Under the pieces are notes generated by a model. That model did no database searches and was not told the origin of the DNA. It was given only the letters and a program-made list of their open reading frames with translations. Both the position numbers and the translations under genes were made by a program. Below are positions 1 to 7,255 of a DNA stretch of 51,018 bases, one piece after another (the first letter of the stretch is position 1; each line of letters opens with the position of its first letter). The DNA lies in assembly GCA_022791755.1 (NCBI GenBank), contig JAAVZR010000028.1, positions 1 through 51,018 on the forward strand, given 5' to 3'. Source of the stretch: Lachnospiraceae bacterium. Lineage in GTDB: Bacteria; Bacillota; Clostridia; Lachnospirales; Lachnospiraceae.

Positions 1-105
1 CTGGAGAATTTTGAGAATCTCTCATACCGGCAGAAAAACGAACTGATAAAGAAGATGGTAAAGACCTGCGCATTGGACGGAGATATTCTTGATATCACCT
101 TTTGA
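1..105 (+). CDS. Large serine recombinase, C-terminal end only (cut by window edge)
   Basis: Frame 1 is open from the first base and stops with TGA at 103-105. The 34 visible residues (LENFENLSYRQKNELIKKMV, then a segment ending DGDILDITF) have the pattern that closes large serine recombinases: an acidic/aromatic helix, then K-E-L-I-K-x-x-V, then a beta strand of the DGD-x-I-x-I-x-F type. Those enzymes integrate and excise mobile elements, and their gene usually lies at the very end of the element beside the attachment site. That fits here, because the stop codon is followed within about 25 bases by a peptidase gene lacking its front. The catalytic and zinc-ribbon domains lie outside the window, so the call rests on a short tail and on context. 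Confidence 0.55.
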   Translation: MENFENLSYRQKNELIKKMVKTCALDGDILDITF

Positions 106-583
106 CTGTAGTCAATATTTTATTTGGATCGGTACACCAATCATCGCCGTCGAATCCGGCTATGTCGAAGCCATCGGCTGGAATCAGTACGGAGGCTGGC
201 GCCTGGGCATCCGCAGCTTTGACGGAATGCGTTATTACTACTACGCCCATCTGCGGCAGAATTTTCCCTACAATCCGGAGCTTACCCAAGGCAGCGTCGT
301 CACGGCCGGCGACGTCATCGGCTATCTGGGACGCACCGGCTACAGTGCCAGGGAGAATACCAACAATATCGACACCCCTCACCTCCATTTCGGCATCCAG
401 ATCATTTTCGACGAATCGCAGAAAGAGGGCAATGGAGAGATCTGGATCGACTGCTACCAGATCATTCGCTTTCTCTACCGCAACCGCAGCGAAACGGTCC
501 GAAATAACGAGACGAAGGAATGGTATCGCATCGCGGATATGATTGATCCGGCAGAGGAGGAATATCTCCGAAGGTCACGCTGA
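89..583 (+). pseudogene. M23 (LytM-type) peptidase, 5' end lost at an element junction
   Basis: From about residue 15 (GTPIIAVESG) the frame matches the later part of an M23 metallopeptidase: the GWNQYGGWRLGIR strand pair, YYYYAHL, a G-D-V-I-G-Y-L-G turn and the metal-binding HLHF motif near residue 98. The first zinc-binding segment (H-x-G-x-D), the signal peptide and any N-terminal domain are missing. The only available start is a TTG at 89 inside the recombinase tail, without a convincing ribosome site. The first 12 or so residues (ISPFDCSQYFIW) do not look like peptidase and probably come from the inserted DNA. An active enzyme is unlikely because half of the zinc site is gone. It converges with the ABC ATPase gene, leaving a 10-base gap. 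Confidence 0.75.
102..135. other. Candidate attachment-site junction of the integrated element
   Basis: The recombinase stop codon (103-105) and the first recognisable peptidase codons (about 128) are separated by roughly 22 bases, so the recombination point should lie here. An inverted repeat, TTGACT-GT-AGTCAA, sits at 102-115. Serine integrases cut at a two-base centre flanked by imperfect inverted repeats, so the GT at 108-109 is one candidate crossover. The exact point cannot be fixed without the other end of the element or an empty site. Confidence 0.4.
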
Positions 584-593
584 TCTTGCATGG

Positions 594-1190
594 TCACTGT
601 CTCCATGTCTGCTCCTCCTGATCCCAGCAGATGAGGTGAGCTGACAAAGCTTTGGCCTCCTCCATATGATGTGTCGTAAACAGCAGCAGGCGTCCATTTC
701 TCCTTTTCTTCACATACTCTATGGCCTCCTGCCGCTTTTGCATGTCCAGCCCGTTGAACGGCTCGTCAAAGAGCAGGATTTCCCCGGTACTGAGCATAGC
801 CCGCAAAAGGCTGACACGCCGGCGCATCCCGCCGCTGTACTCCGATACCGGCTTTGACCATTCCTCCCGCGGCAAAAGTAAAGACAGCTCCCGCATCAGC
901 TCCTCCCCTGCGCAGACCGGTCGGATCAGGCGGATATTTTCGGAGGCATCCAGTTCCGGACACAGACGGTCCTCCTGAAAAACCGCGGCGATCCGACGGC
1001 CTTCGATTCCCGCTATCCTGCCTGTGTCCTGCCGCTCCAACCCCATCAGAATCCGCAGAAGCGTCGTCTTCCCTGCGCCGGAGGGAGCCGTCAGACAGTA
1101 AACGCCGCCTTCCTCCAGTCTCAGATTCACATTTTTAAACACTGTCATACCGCCATACGCTTTGCTCAGCTCAGTGATTTGTATTGTCAT
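594..1190 (-). CDS. ABC transporter ATP-binding protein (nitrate/sulfonate/pyrimidine-type)
   Basis: This is a 198-residue ATPase that powers the importer encoded with it. Walker A is APSGAGKTT at about 35-43, the Q-loop is FQED near 72, the ABC signature YSGGMRRR is near 118-125, Walker B with D-loop is LLFDEPFNGLD near 139-149, and the H-loop TTHH is near 172. It is shorter than the usual 240-260 residues of SsuB/TauB-type subunits and ends soon after the H-loop, so it lacks the usual C-terminal extension. It is last in a four-gene minus-strand operon, 44 bases after the permease. The substrate is not deducible from the ATPase. Confidence 0.85.
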   Translation of the reverse strand: MTIQITELSKAYGGMTVFKNVNLRLEEGGVYCLTAPSGAGKTTLLRILMGLERQDTGRIAGIEGRRIAAVFQEDRLCPELDASENIRLIRPVCAGEELMRELSLLLPREEWSKPVSEYSGGMRRRVSLLRAMLSTGEILLFDEPFNGLDMQKRQEAIEYVKKRRNGRLLLFTTHHMEEAKALSAHLICWDQEEQTWRQ

Positions 1191-1234
1191 CTTTCACGCC
1201 TCCTCAGTCCCGGACCGGCCTGCATTGCCCTGCC

Positions 1235-2011
1235 TCACATCAAACGGCGCAAAAGCAGCAAAACCGCTTTTTCAAACAGAAAGCTCAGAAGAATCACCGC
1301 TGCTGTCCAGGCAAACAGATTCTCCGTATCAAAAAAAATCTTAGCCATATACAGCTGCTCCCCTATGGAATGGTCCGGAGTGCCTATGACTTCCGCAGCG
1401 ATACCGGATTTCCAGCTCATTCCCAGCGCCACCTGACAGGCGCTCAGAAGGAAGGGCCTCAGAGCCGGCCGATAGATCTGCCGGACCCGCGACAGAAGAG
1501 GGACGCGAAATACCTGAGCCATCTCCAGAAGCTGACGGTCCGCAGCCCGCAGCCCGGCCAGCGTATTCAGATAAATCATCGGAAATACCACCAAAAAAGA
1601 TACTACAAGAGACAGCCTTCCGGCACCGGCCCAGATCAGAGCCAAAATCACAAACGATGCCACCGGCACCGTTTTCATCAGAAGCACCGGCGGTGATAAA
1701 AGTTCCTCCAAAAAAGGAAAGCGATATGACAGGCTGCCCACCAGCAGGCCCAGAAGGAAAGCCAGCCCAAAGCCGGCGCCGATTCTCCCCAGAGAGACCA
1801 TAGCCGCCTGCCAGAAGGGCCATTCTCCCGCCAGCTGAAGGAGGGCCTGTACCGTCTCCCACGGGCCCACCAGAAAAACGGGCCTGTCGATCCGCCAGGC
1901 GATAAATTGCCAGACAAAAATCCAGAAGCAAAAGATCGCCGCCTGCCTGAACCACCTGCATAAATATCTGCGGGAATCCGCCCTCCGGCTGTCCTCCCTC
2001 TTACCTGTCAT
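1235..2011 (-). CDS. ABC transporter permease (SsuC/TauC family)
   Basis: This 258-residue membrane protein has about six hydrophobic segments. The first is near residues 22-42 after a basic N-terminus, followed by segments around 70-95, 100-120, 125-150, 190-210 and 230-250. The cytoplasmic coupling helix is recognisable near residue 165 (EMAQVFRVPLLSRVRQIYRP), corresponding to the EAA loop of importers for nitrate, sulfonates and thiamine precursors. A GGAAGGGAAGAG ribosome site precedes the ATG. The gene starts 24 bases after the binding-protein gene and forms the channel of the importer. Confidence 0.85.
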   Translation of the reverse strand: MTGKREDSRRADSRRYLCRWFRQAAIFCFWIFVWQFIAWRIDRPVFLVGPWETVQALLQLAGEWPFWQAAMVSLGRIGAGFGLAFLLGLLVGSLSYRFPFLEELLSPPVLLMKTVPVASFVILALIWAGAGRLSLVVSFLVVFPMIYLNTLAGLRAADRQLLEMAQVFRVPLLSRVRQIYRPALRPFLLSACQVALGMSWKSGIAAEVIGTPDHSIGEQLYMAKIFFDTENLFAWTAAVILLSFLFEKAVLLLLRRLM

Positions 2012-2035
2012 ACTTCTCTTCCCTTCCTCAGCTGT

Positions 2036-3010
2036 CTAAGGCTGATAATAAAAATCTTCCGCCGGAAGACTTGCGCCCACCGCCTCCGGATTCTGTCCGG
2101 CCAACACCTCCAGATAGCCTGACAGGAGCGTCTTCATCTCTGCTCCGGTGATACAGGTAATATTACAGTAGGGAATCGCCTGTACGGCGATTGCCGCCTT
2201 AGGCACGATCTCCAGCTTTGCCGTCAGCTCTGCTGCCTCCTCCACATTTTCATTGGCAAAGGCGGCCGAACGGGCATGATCCTTTAAGAAGCTTTGTATG
2301 GCCTGCTCATTTTCTTCCAGAAACGCCCGGCGCACCACGGTCACTCCCGTCACCAAAGCGCTGTTTTCGCTGACCTTATCCCATTCCGCCGTCAGATCAA
2401 GAGCGATATGCAAGGCTTCATTCTGCATGCATGCCGTGGAAGCCGCCGGCTGGGGCAGCAGTCCTGCCGCCTCCGGATTTTCCGTCAATGCCGCAATCAC
2501 CTCGGCGGCCTCGGATTTATACTGCAAATCCACATCTGCCTCGGTCAGATCGTTCTGTGCCAGCACATATCTGAGGGCATAGTCCGGCGTAGTGCCTTTG
2601 CCCGGCAGATATATGGTGCGTCCCTTCAGATCCGCCACCTCCCCGATAGCCTCCCCGCTCTCCAAAAGGTATAAAACTCCCAGCGTATTGATGTCCAGAA
2701 CTACCGCCTCTCCGCCTGTCTTATTATACAGAACACTGGCCACATTGGCCGGAATCAGGACGATATCCAATTCTCCCTTGATAAATGCCGCATTGATCTC
2801 ATCCGCCGCTGCCGCCATCGTAAATTCATAGGCCAGCTCCGTCTCCTTCTTCTCAGCCCGCTCCATCAGCTCCGCCAGTCCCATGGACGTCGGTCCTTTC
2901 AGGGAACCGATCCGGACTGTCCCAGGCTCCTCTGTCCCTGTCTGACAGCCGGCGGCAGCCGTTATGATCATGATTACACTCAGAATCAGCACCCATACCA
3001 TTTTCTTCAT
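2036..3010 (-). CDS. ABC transporter substrate-binding lipoprotein (NMT1/TM0202-like)
   Basis: The 324-residue precursor has a lipoprotein signal: a Lys start, a hydrophobic stretch and a lipobox TAAAGC with Cys22. The mature part begins with a strand and motif VRIGSLKGPTSMGL, typical of a clostridial/Thermotoga group of NMT1-like binding proteins. It continues with the two-lobed periplasmic-binding fold (GELDIVLIPANVAS, DLKGRTIYLPGKGTTPD, LAGQNPEAVG). The start codon overlaps the stop of the upstream regulator gene by four bases (ATGA), so the two are translationally coupled. The ligand is unknown. Thiamine precursors or sulfonates are the family default, but no TPP riboswitch is present and the regulator next door points to a link with hydrogenase metabolism. 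Confidence 0.8.
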   Translation of the reverse strand: MKKMVWVLILSVIMIITAAAGCQTGTEEPGTVRIGSLKGPTSMGLAELMERAEKKETELAYEFTMAAAADEINAAFIKGELDIVLIPANVASVLYNKTGGEAVVLDINTLGVLYLLESGEAIGEVADLKGRTIYLPGKGTTPDYALRYVLAQNDLTEADVDLQYKSEAAEVIAALTENPEAAGLLPQPAASTACMQNEALHIALDLTAEWDKVSENSALVTGVTVVRRAFLEENEQAIQSFLKDHARSAAFANENVEEAAELTAKLEIVPKAAIAVQAIPYCNITCITGAEMKTLLSGYLEVLAGQNPEAVGASLPAEDFYYQP

Positions 3011-3279
3011 TGCAAATCCTCCTCTGTTTTCTGGCTCAGTTTTGCATAGATTGTCTTCGTACTGATTCCCGGCAGCATACCCAGGCGGCCTGACAAGGCA
3101 CTGATCGCCTCCTGCGGCGCATCCACCACCACACTGATAACGGAAATCCCTCTCTCCCGGCAGGGAAGCCCCATGCGTCCAATGATATGGCGGCTGTTTT
3201 CATGCAGCAGACGGTTCAGACGCTCCACTGAGTCCGGATTCTCCACGATTATCCCGATCAGCGCTATTCTTCTCTCCAT
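3007..3279 (-). CDS. TM1266-type putative iron-only hydrogenase system regulator
   Basis: A 90-residue protein with the ACT/NikR-C-like fold pattern of the TM1266 family. It opens with RRIALIGIIVE, continues NRLLHENSRHIIGRMGLP, CRERGISVISVVVDAP and ALSGRLGMLPGISTKTIYAK. Family members are usually coded with the hydE/hydG/hydF maturation genes of [FeFe] hydrogenases and are proposed to sense a small ligand; the exact role is not proven. Here it is the first gene of the ABC importer operon and overlaps the binding-protein gene by four bases. The ribosome site GGGAGGAG lies about 9 bases before the ATG. No hydrogenase gene occurs in the window. Confidence 0.8.
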   Translation of the reverse strand: MERRIALIGIIVENPDSVERLNRLLHENSRHIIGRMGLPCRERGISVISVVVDAPQEAISALSGRLGMLPGISTKTIYAKLSQKTEEDLQ

Positions 3280-3589
3280 CTGGAACTCCTCCCTGAATCA
3301 TGATTTTCCCATTCCCTGCGCACCAGGCATGACTGCTTTTTCTCCTTCGCCCCGGCGCACCGCTTTTTGGGCGTTGCACCAGGACACGCAGTCCGCCTTC
3401 GTCTACGCTTTGACACACGGTCTGTTCATTGCCTATGCGCAAAAAAGCCCGGCGGCAGCCGGACTAAATGGAAGTACGAAACATACGCACAGCCCATGGC
3501 TGTCCGCATTGTCTCCTTCTGTTTTCTGCTGCCTTCTCCCTCCGGTCGGATCCCATCGGGGTCAGTACGTTTACATCTCTAACAGATCT
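3280..3589 (-). ncRNA. Long structured leader RNA of the TM1266-ABC operon (attenuator or unknown riboswitch candidate)
   Basis: About 300 bases lie between a good promoter (3590-3618) and the first start codon. The RNA contains a long hairpin at 3471-3520 (arms GAGACA..UGUUUC, UGCG..CGUA, ACAGCC..GGCUGU, loop AUG). An intrinsic-terminator-like hairpin with six U residues follows at 3441-3465. After it come another 160 bases rich in G-C pairs before the ribosome site. A stop signal inside a leader fits conditional termination, or a separate small RNA of about 150 bases. I could not match it to the TPP, guanidine, cobalamin, Moco or T-box patterns I know. No protein gene is seen in 3280-3816; the rest of that gap (3620-3740) is AT-rich with nothing recognisable. 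Confidence 0.45.
3441..3465 (-). terminator. Terminator-like hairpin inside the leader
   Basis: On the minus strand the sequence reads AGTCCGGC-TGCC-GCCGGGCT followed by a run of T. The stem is five G-C pairs plus flanking G-U, G-C and A-U pairs, with a four-base loop and six T. It lies about 130 bases after the predicted transcription start and 160 bases before the first gene of the operon, the position expected for an attenuator. Confidence 0.6.
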
Positions 3590-3618
3590 ATTTTAACCTG
3601 ATTCACGGATAAAATCAA
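3590..3618 (-). promoter_or_regulatory. Promoter of the TM1266-ABC operon
   Basis: On the minus strand TTGATT (3613-3618) and TAAAAT (3590-3595) are separated by exactly 17 bases, a close match to the vegetative sigma-A consensus. Transcription would start near 3582 and give the leader of about 300 bases. Confidence 0.6.
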
Positions 3619-3743
3619 TCAGATTTTCTTTATATTTATACTCCTTCAGGCCACCTTAACTTATATCCCTGCGCAATCGGCGGAGTTCGTGCAATAAGAT
3701 TATCATTACTTATTTCCAAATCCTTCTGCCCAGGCAGCCATCC

Positions 3744-3780
3744 AAAAGGGGCCCTGAAGAAATATCTCCCCAGAGCCCCT
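3744..3780 (-). terminator. Terminator of ppdK
   Basis: On the minus strand AGGGGCTCTG and CAGGGCCCCT form a 10-pair stem (one G-U) around a 13-14 base loop, followed by TTTT. It lies 36 bases after the ppdK stop codon. Confidence 0.8.
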
Positions 3781-3816
3781 CTTATCAGTGCCTCCTGCTA
3801 TACCGCAGTTATGTCC

Positions 3817-6462
3817 TTACTGTCTGTTCTTATAATGCTTTTTATTATTCAGATACGCCTGCGCTGCCGCCAGACGGGCAATCGGCACCCTAAAGGGTGA
3901 GCAGGACACATAGTCCAGACCATTCAGATGGCAGAACTCCACGGAAGCCGGATCGCCGCCATGCTCACCGCAGATGCCTAACTTCAGATCGGAGCGCACC
4001 CGGCGTCCTCTCTCCACTGCCATGCGGATCAGCTGTCCTACGCCGTTCTGATCCAGTTTGGCAAAAGGATCGGACTCATAGATCTTTGCCTTATAGTAGG
4101 CATCCAGGAACTTGCCGGCATCGTCGCGGGAGAAACCGAAGGTCAGCTGGGTCAGATCGTTGGTGCCAAAGGAGAAGAACTGGGCCTCCTCGGCGATCTC
4201 GTCCGCCAGAAGCGCCGCCCGGGGGATCTCGATCATGGTGCCGATCTTATACTGAATATCGGACCCCATCTCTTTTTTTACCTTCTCCGCAGTCTCCACC
4301 ACCACGTCCTTGACATATTTCAGTTCCTTCTTATCGCCTACCAGAGGAATCATGATCTCAGGAACGATCTTATATCCCTTCTCATTGGTCACCTCAATCG
4401 CCGCCTCGATGACCGCACGGGTCTGCATACGGGCGATCTCAGGGTAGGTGACTGCCAGACGGCAGCCTCTGTGGCCCATCATCGGATTAAACTCATGGAG
4501 CTCCTCGCAGGTCGCCTTGACATGCTCCACGCTCAGGCCCATATCCTCTGCCAGCGCGGCGATGTCCGCCTCATTGGTGGGCAGGAACTCATGCAGCGGC
4601 GGGTCCAGATAGCGAACCGTCATCGGACGGTCTTCCAGCGCCTCGTACATCGCCTTGAAGTCTGCCTTCTGGAACGGAAGCAGCTCCATCAGCGCCGCCT
4701 CTCTGGCCTCCTGTGTCTCGGACAGGATCATCTTGCGGATCTTCGGAATACGCTCCGGCTCAAAGAACATGTGCTCAGTGCGGCACAGGCCGATGCCCTC
4801 AGCGCCCAGCTTCACAGCGTTTCTTGTGTCAGCCGGATTATCCGCGTTCGTGCGAACCGACAGGCTGCGGAAATCGTCAGCCCAGCTCATGATGCGGGCA
4901 AAATTGCCGCCCACAGAGGCCTCCACGGTCTTAATGTCGCCCAGATAGACCTTACCTGTGCTGCCGTCCAGCGAAATATAATCGCCCTCATGGATCGTCT
5001 CGCCGCCTAACTCAAATACCTTTGCCTCTTCATCGATCTTGATCTCGCCGCAGCCGGATACGCAGGCCGTACCCATACCGCGGGCCACCACGGCAGCGTG
5101 GCTGGTCATACCGCCGCGGGCCGTCAGGATACCCTCTGCCGCATGCATGCCCTCGATGTCCTCAGGGGAAGTCTCGAGACGTACCAGGATCACACGATGG
5201 CCCTTATTGTGAGCCTTCTTCGCATCCTCGGCCGTGAAATATACCTTACCGGCGGCAGCTCCGGGAGAAGCCGGCAGCGCTGTACCCAGCACCTTACCGG
5301 CGGCCAGCGCATCCTTGTCAAATGTGGGGTGTAACAGCTGATCCAGGCTCCTGGCCTCGATACGGCAGACCGCATCGCCGGGAGTAATCATATGCTCGTC
5401 CACCAGGTCACAGGCGATCTGAATGGCGGCAGCGGCCGTTCTCTTACCGCTGCGGGTCTGCAGAAAGTAAAGCTTGCCCTCCTGGATGGTAAATTCCATA
5501 TCCTGCATATCACGATAGTGATTCTCCAGCGTCATGGCCAGATCCATAAATTCCTTATAGCACTCCGGCAGATCCTCCGCCAGCTTCGTAATGGGCTGCG
5601 GTGTGCGCACACCGGCCACCACGTCCTCGCCCTGGGCATTAATCAAATACTCGCCATAGATCCCCTTCTCACCGGTGGCAGGATTACGGGTGAACGCCAC
5701 GCCGGTGCCGGAGGTATCGCCCATATTGCCGAATACCATGGCCTGTACATTGACCGCGGTCCCCCAGTCGCCGGGGATGTCGTTCATCCGACGGTACACG
5801 ATGGCGCGGGGATTGTCCCAGGAACGGAACACAGCCTTTACCGCCTCCATCAGCTGTACTTTCGGCTCCTGAGGGAATTCCTCTCCCTTCATGGCTTCCT
5901 TATATACAGCCTTGAAGCGGGCGATCAGCTCCTTTAAGTCCTCCGCCGTCAGCTCCGTGTCATATTTCACGCCCTTTGCTTCCTTCACCTCATCGATAAT
6001 CTTCTCAAAGAAAGACTTGGGTACCTCCATGACCACATCGGAAAACATCTGAATGAATCTTCTGTAAGAATCGTAGGCAAAACGGGGGTTTCCTGTCTTC
6101 TGCGCAAACCCTTCCACGGCCACATCGTTTAATCCCAGATTCAGGATGGTATCCATCATACCGGGCATGGACGCCCTGGCTCCGGAACGCACCGATACCA
6201 GAAGAGGGTCTTCGTTATCTCCAAATTTCTTGTTCTGTATTCCTTCCAGGACCTTCAGCGCGTCAAAAATCTGCTTCTGGACCTCTTCCGTAATCTGCTT
6301 TCCATTGTTATAATAATCTGTGCAGGCCTCCGTGGTAACGGTAAAGCCCTGCGGAATCGGCAGACCCAGATTCGTCATCTCAGCCAGATTGGCCCCTTTT
6401 CCGCCCAGAAGGTTGCGCATATCTGCGTTTCCTTCCTTGAACAAATAAACCCATTTTGCCAT
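3817..6462 (-). CDS. ppdK: Pyruvate, phosphate dikinase
   Basis: This 881-residue enzyme interconverts pyruvate, ATP and phosphate with PEP, AMP and pyrophosphate in the cytosol, serving glycolysis with pyrophosphate or gluconeogenesis in anaerobes. The N-terminal ATP-grasp domain starts with LGGKGANLAEMTNLGLPIPQ. The central swivelling domain carries the phosphohistidine in GGMTSHAAVVARGMG (near residue 455). The C-terminal PEP/pyruvate TIM barrel contains IMIPLVGDKKEL, FSFGTNDLTQ and GICGEHGGDP with the catalytic Cys near 830. Length matches the family (about 875). GGAGG stands 10 bases before the ATG. It is a single-gene unit bounded by terminators. Confidence 0.97.
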   Translation of the reverse strand: MAKWVYLFKEGNADMRNLLGGKGANLAEMTNLGLPIPQGFTVTTEACTDYYNNGKQITEEVQKQIFDALKVLEGIQNKKFGDNEDPLLVSVRSGARASMPGMMDTILNLGLNDVAVEGFAQKTGNPRFAYDSYRRFIQMFSDVVMEVPKSFFEKIIDEVKEAKGVKYDTELTAEDLKELIARFKAVYKEAMKGEEFPQEPKVQLMEAVKAVFRSWDNPRAIVYRRMNDIPGDWGTAVNVQAMVFGNMGDTSGTGVAFTRNPATGEKGIYGEYLINAQGEDVVAGVRTPQPITKLAEDLPECYKEFMDLAMTLENHYRDMQDMEFTIQEGKLYFLQTRSGKRTAAAAIQIACDLVDEHMITPGDAVCRIEARSLDQLLHPTFDKDALAAGKVLGTALPASPGAAAGKVYFTAEDAKKAHNKGHRVILVRLETSPEDIEGMHAAEGILTARGGMTSHAAVVARGMGTACVSGCGEIKIDEEAKVFELGGETIHEGDYISLDGSTGKVYLGDIKTVEASVGGNFARIMSWADDFRSLSVRTNADNPADTRNAVKLGAEGIGLCRTEHMFFEPERIPKIRKMILSETQEAREAALMELLPFQKADFKAMYEALEDRPMTVRYLDPPLHEFLPTNEADIAALAEDMGLSVEHVKATCEELHEFNPMMGHRGCRLAVTYPEIARMQTRAVIEAAIEVTNEKGYKIVPEIMIPLVGDKKELKYVKDVVVETAEKVKKEMGSDIQYKIGTMIEIPRAALLADEIAEEAQFFSFGTNDLTQLTFGFSRDDAGKFLDAYYKAKIYESDPFAKLDQNGVGQLIRMAVERGRRVRSDLKLGICGEHGGDPASVEFCHLNGLDYVSCSPFRVPIARLAAAQAYLNNKKHYKNRQ

Positions 6463-6499
6463 GTTTGGTTTCCTCCTAAAATTATTCTGTCCATTTCTC

Positions 6500-6551
6500 T
6501 CACAGGGTCACGCAATTATTCCCTGTGATGAAATTTAATGTATACATTATA
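6500..6551 (-). promoter_or_regulatory. ppdK promoter -10 and leader hairpin
   Basis: On the minus strand TATAAT (6546-6551) lies just after the T-run of the upstream tdk terminator. The -35 region would fall inside the terminator hairpin and matches consensus poorly, so an activator or relaxed spacing is possible. The leader contains an inverted repeat CACAGGG (6501-6507) / CCCTGTG (6521-6527), able to form a hairpin or act as an operator. Confidence 0.35.
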
Positions 6552-6555
6552 AACA

Positions 6556-6592
6556 AAAAAAGCCCATCCGTAAAGGATTTTTCGGGCTTTTT
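6556..6592 (-). terminator. Terminator of tdk
   Basis: On the minus strand AAAAAGCCC and GGGCTTTTT enclose an inner ATCC-TTTAC-GGAT hairpin, ending in seven T. It lies 15 bases after the tdk stop and is nearly symmetric, so it could work in both directions. Confidence 0.8.
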
Positions 6593-6607
6593 CCGCAATT
6601 TTTTCCG

Positions 6608-7192
6608 CTAATTCCTTATCAATCTCCTGGGGCCCGTATTTCCCTCGTTATAATGCCTGCGGCACAGAGAAATGTACTTATCGTTGGCTCCCAAAACCAC
6701 CTGTTCCCCTTCCTTCACCATGTTTCCTTCGCTGTCGATTCTGGCATTGCAGGTGGCCGCATGACCGCACCAGCAAACCGTCTTGATCTCCTCCACAGCA
6801 TCCGCCCAGGCCATGAGCCAGAGGCTCCCCTCGAAGAAGCTGTGGGTAAAATCCGTGCGCAGTCCGTAGCAGATCACAGGGATCTCCAGATCGTCCACGA
6901 TATGCACAAAAAAACGGACCTGCTCCTTCGTACAGAACTGGGCCTCGTCCACAATCACGCAGTCATAGCGCATCAGATCCTCATCGCTCATCTGCACCAG
7001 ATCCTCGACGAAACCGCAGGGCTTCTCCAGCCCCATCCGCGAACGCATGATTCCCTCTCCGTCCCGGTCGTCGATTTTGGGCTTCACCAGAAGCGCCTGC
7101 TTGCCGCGCTCAAAATAATTATAATCCACCATCAGAGCATTGGCCGTCTTACAGCTGCCCATGGCTCCATGGCGGAAATAAAGCTTTGCCAT
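6608..7192 (-). CDS. tdk: Thymidine kinase (TK1-like)
   Basis: This 194-residue salvage enzyme phosphorylates thymidine to dTMP. The P-loop is GAMGSCKT at 9-16, with a Cys where most homologues have Gly or Ser. The Walker-B-like VDEAQF is at 81-86 with the catalytic Glu83. ICYGLRTDF near 107-115 is the thymidine-side loop. Zinc-binding Cys are at 140, 142 or 148, and 177 (CWCGHAATC and LCRRH). Length is usual for the family. A GGAGG ribosome site precedes the ATG. The gene lies 63 bases after the DUF218 gene and may share its transcript. Confidence 0.93.
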   Translation of the reverse strand: MAKLYFRHGAMGSCKTANALMVDYNYFERGKQALLVKPKIDDRDGEGIMRSRMGLEKPCGFVEDLVQMSDEDLMRYDCVIVDEAQFCTKEQVRFFVHIVDDLEIPVICYGLRTDFTHSFFEGSLWLMAWADAVEEIKTVCWCGHAATCNARIDSEGNMVKEGEQVVLGANDKYISLCRRHYNEGNTGPRRLIRN

Positions 7193-7215
7193 ATCCCATC
7201 TTCCTCCTTACTTCT

Positions 7216-7252
7216 GTCCGGCCTCCCGAACACAGCGGACGCCATGCCGGAC
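7216..7252 (-). terminator. Weak hairpin between the DUF218 gene and tdk
   Basis: GTCCGGC and GCCGGAC form a seven-pair stem around a 23-base loop, but no T-run follows on the minus strand. It may be a processing or partial-termination structure rather than a true terminator. Confidence 0.3.
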
Positions 7253-7255
7253 TTA

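Noticed and set aside
3200..3442. Minus-strand 80-codon frame in the leader of the TM1266 operon
   Set aside because: It overlaps the regulator gene in another frame, has no ribosome site and an Arg/Gly-rich composition typical of a chance frame in GC-rich structured RNA.
3594..3620. Plus-strand AACCTGATTCACGGATAAAATC resembles part of a TPP riboswitch
   Set aside because: The other conserved TPP blocks (CTGAGA and the closing arm) are absent, the strand is opposite to the operon, and the same bases are explained by the minus-strand promoter.
6608..7192. Cys in the thymidine kinase P-loop (GAMGSCKT) considered as an inactivating change
   Set aside because: The catalytic Lys-Thr, DEAQF and zinc Cys are intact, and the position varies among Gly, Ser and others in related enzymes.
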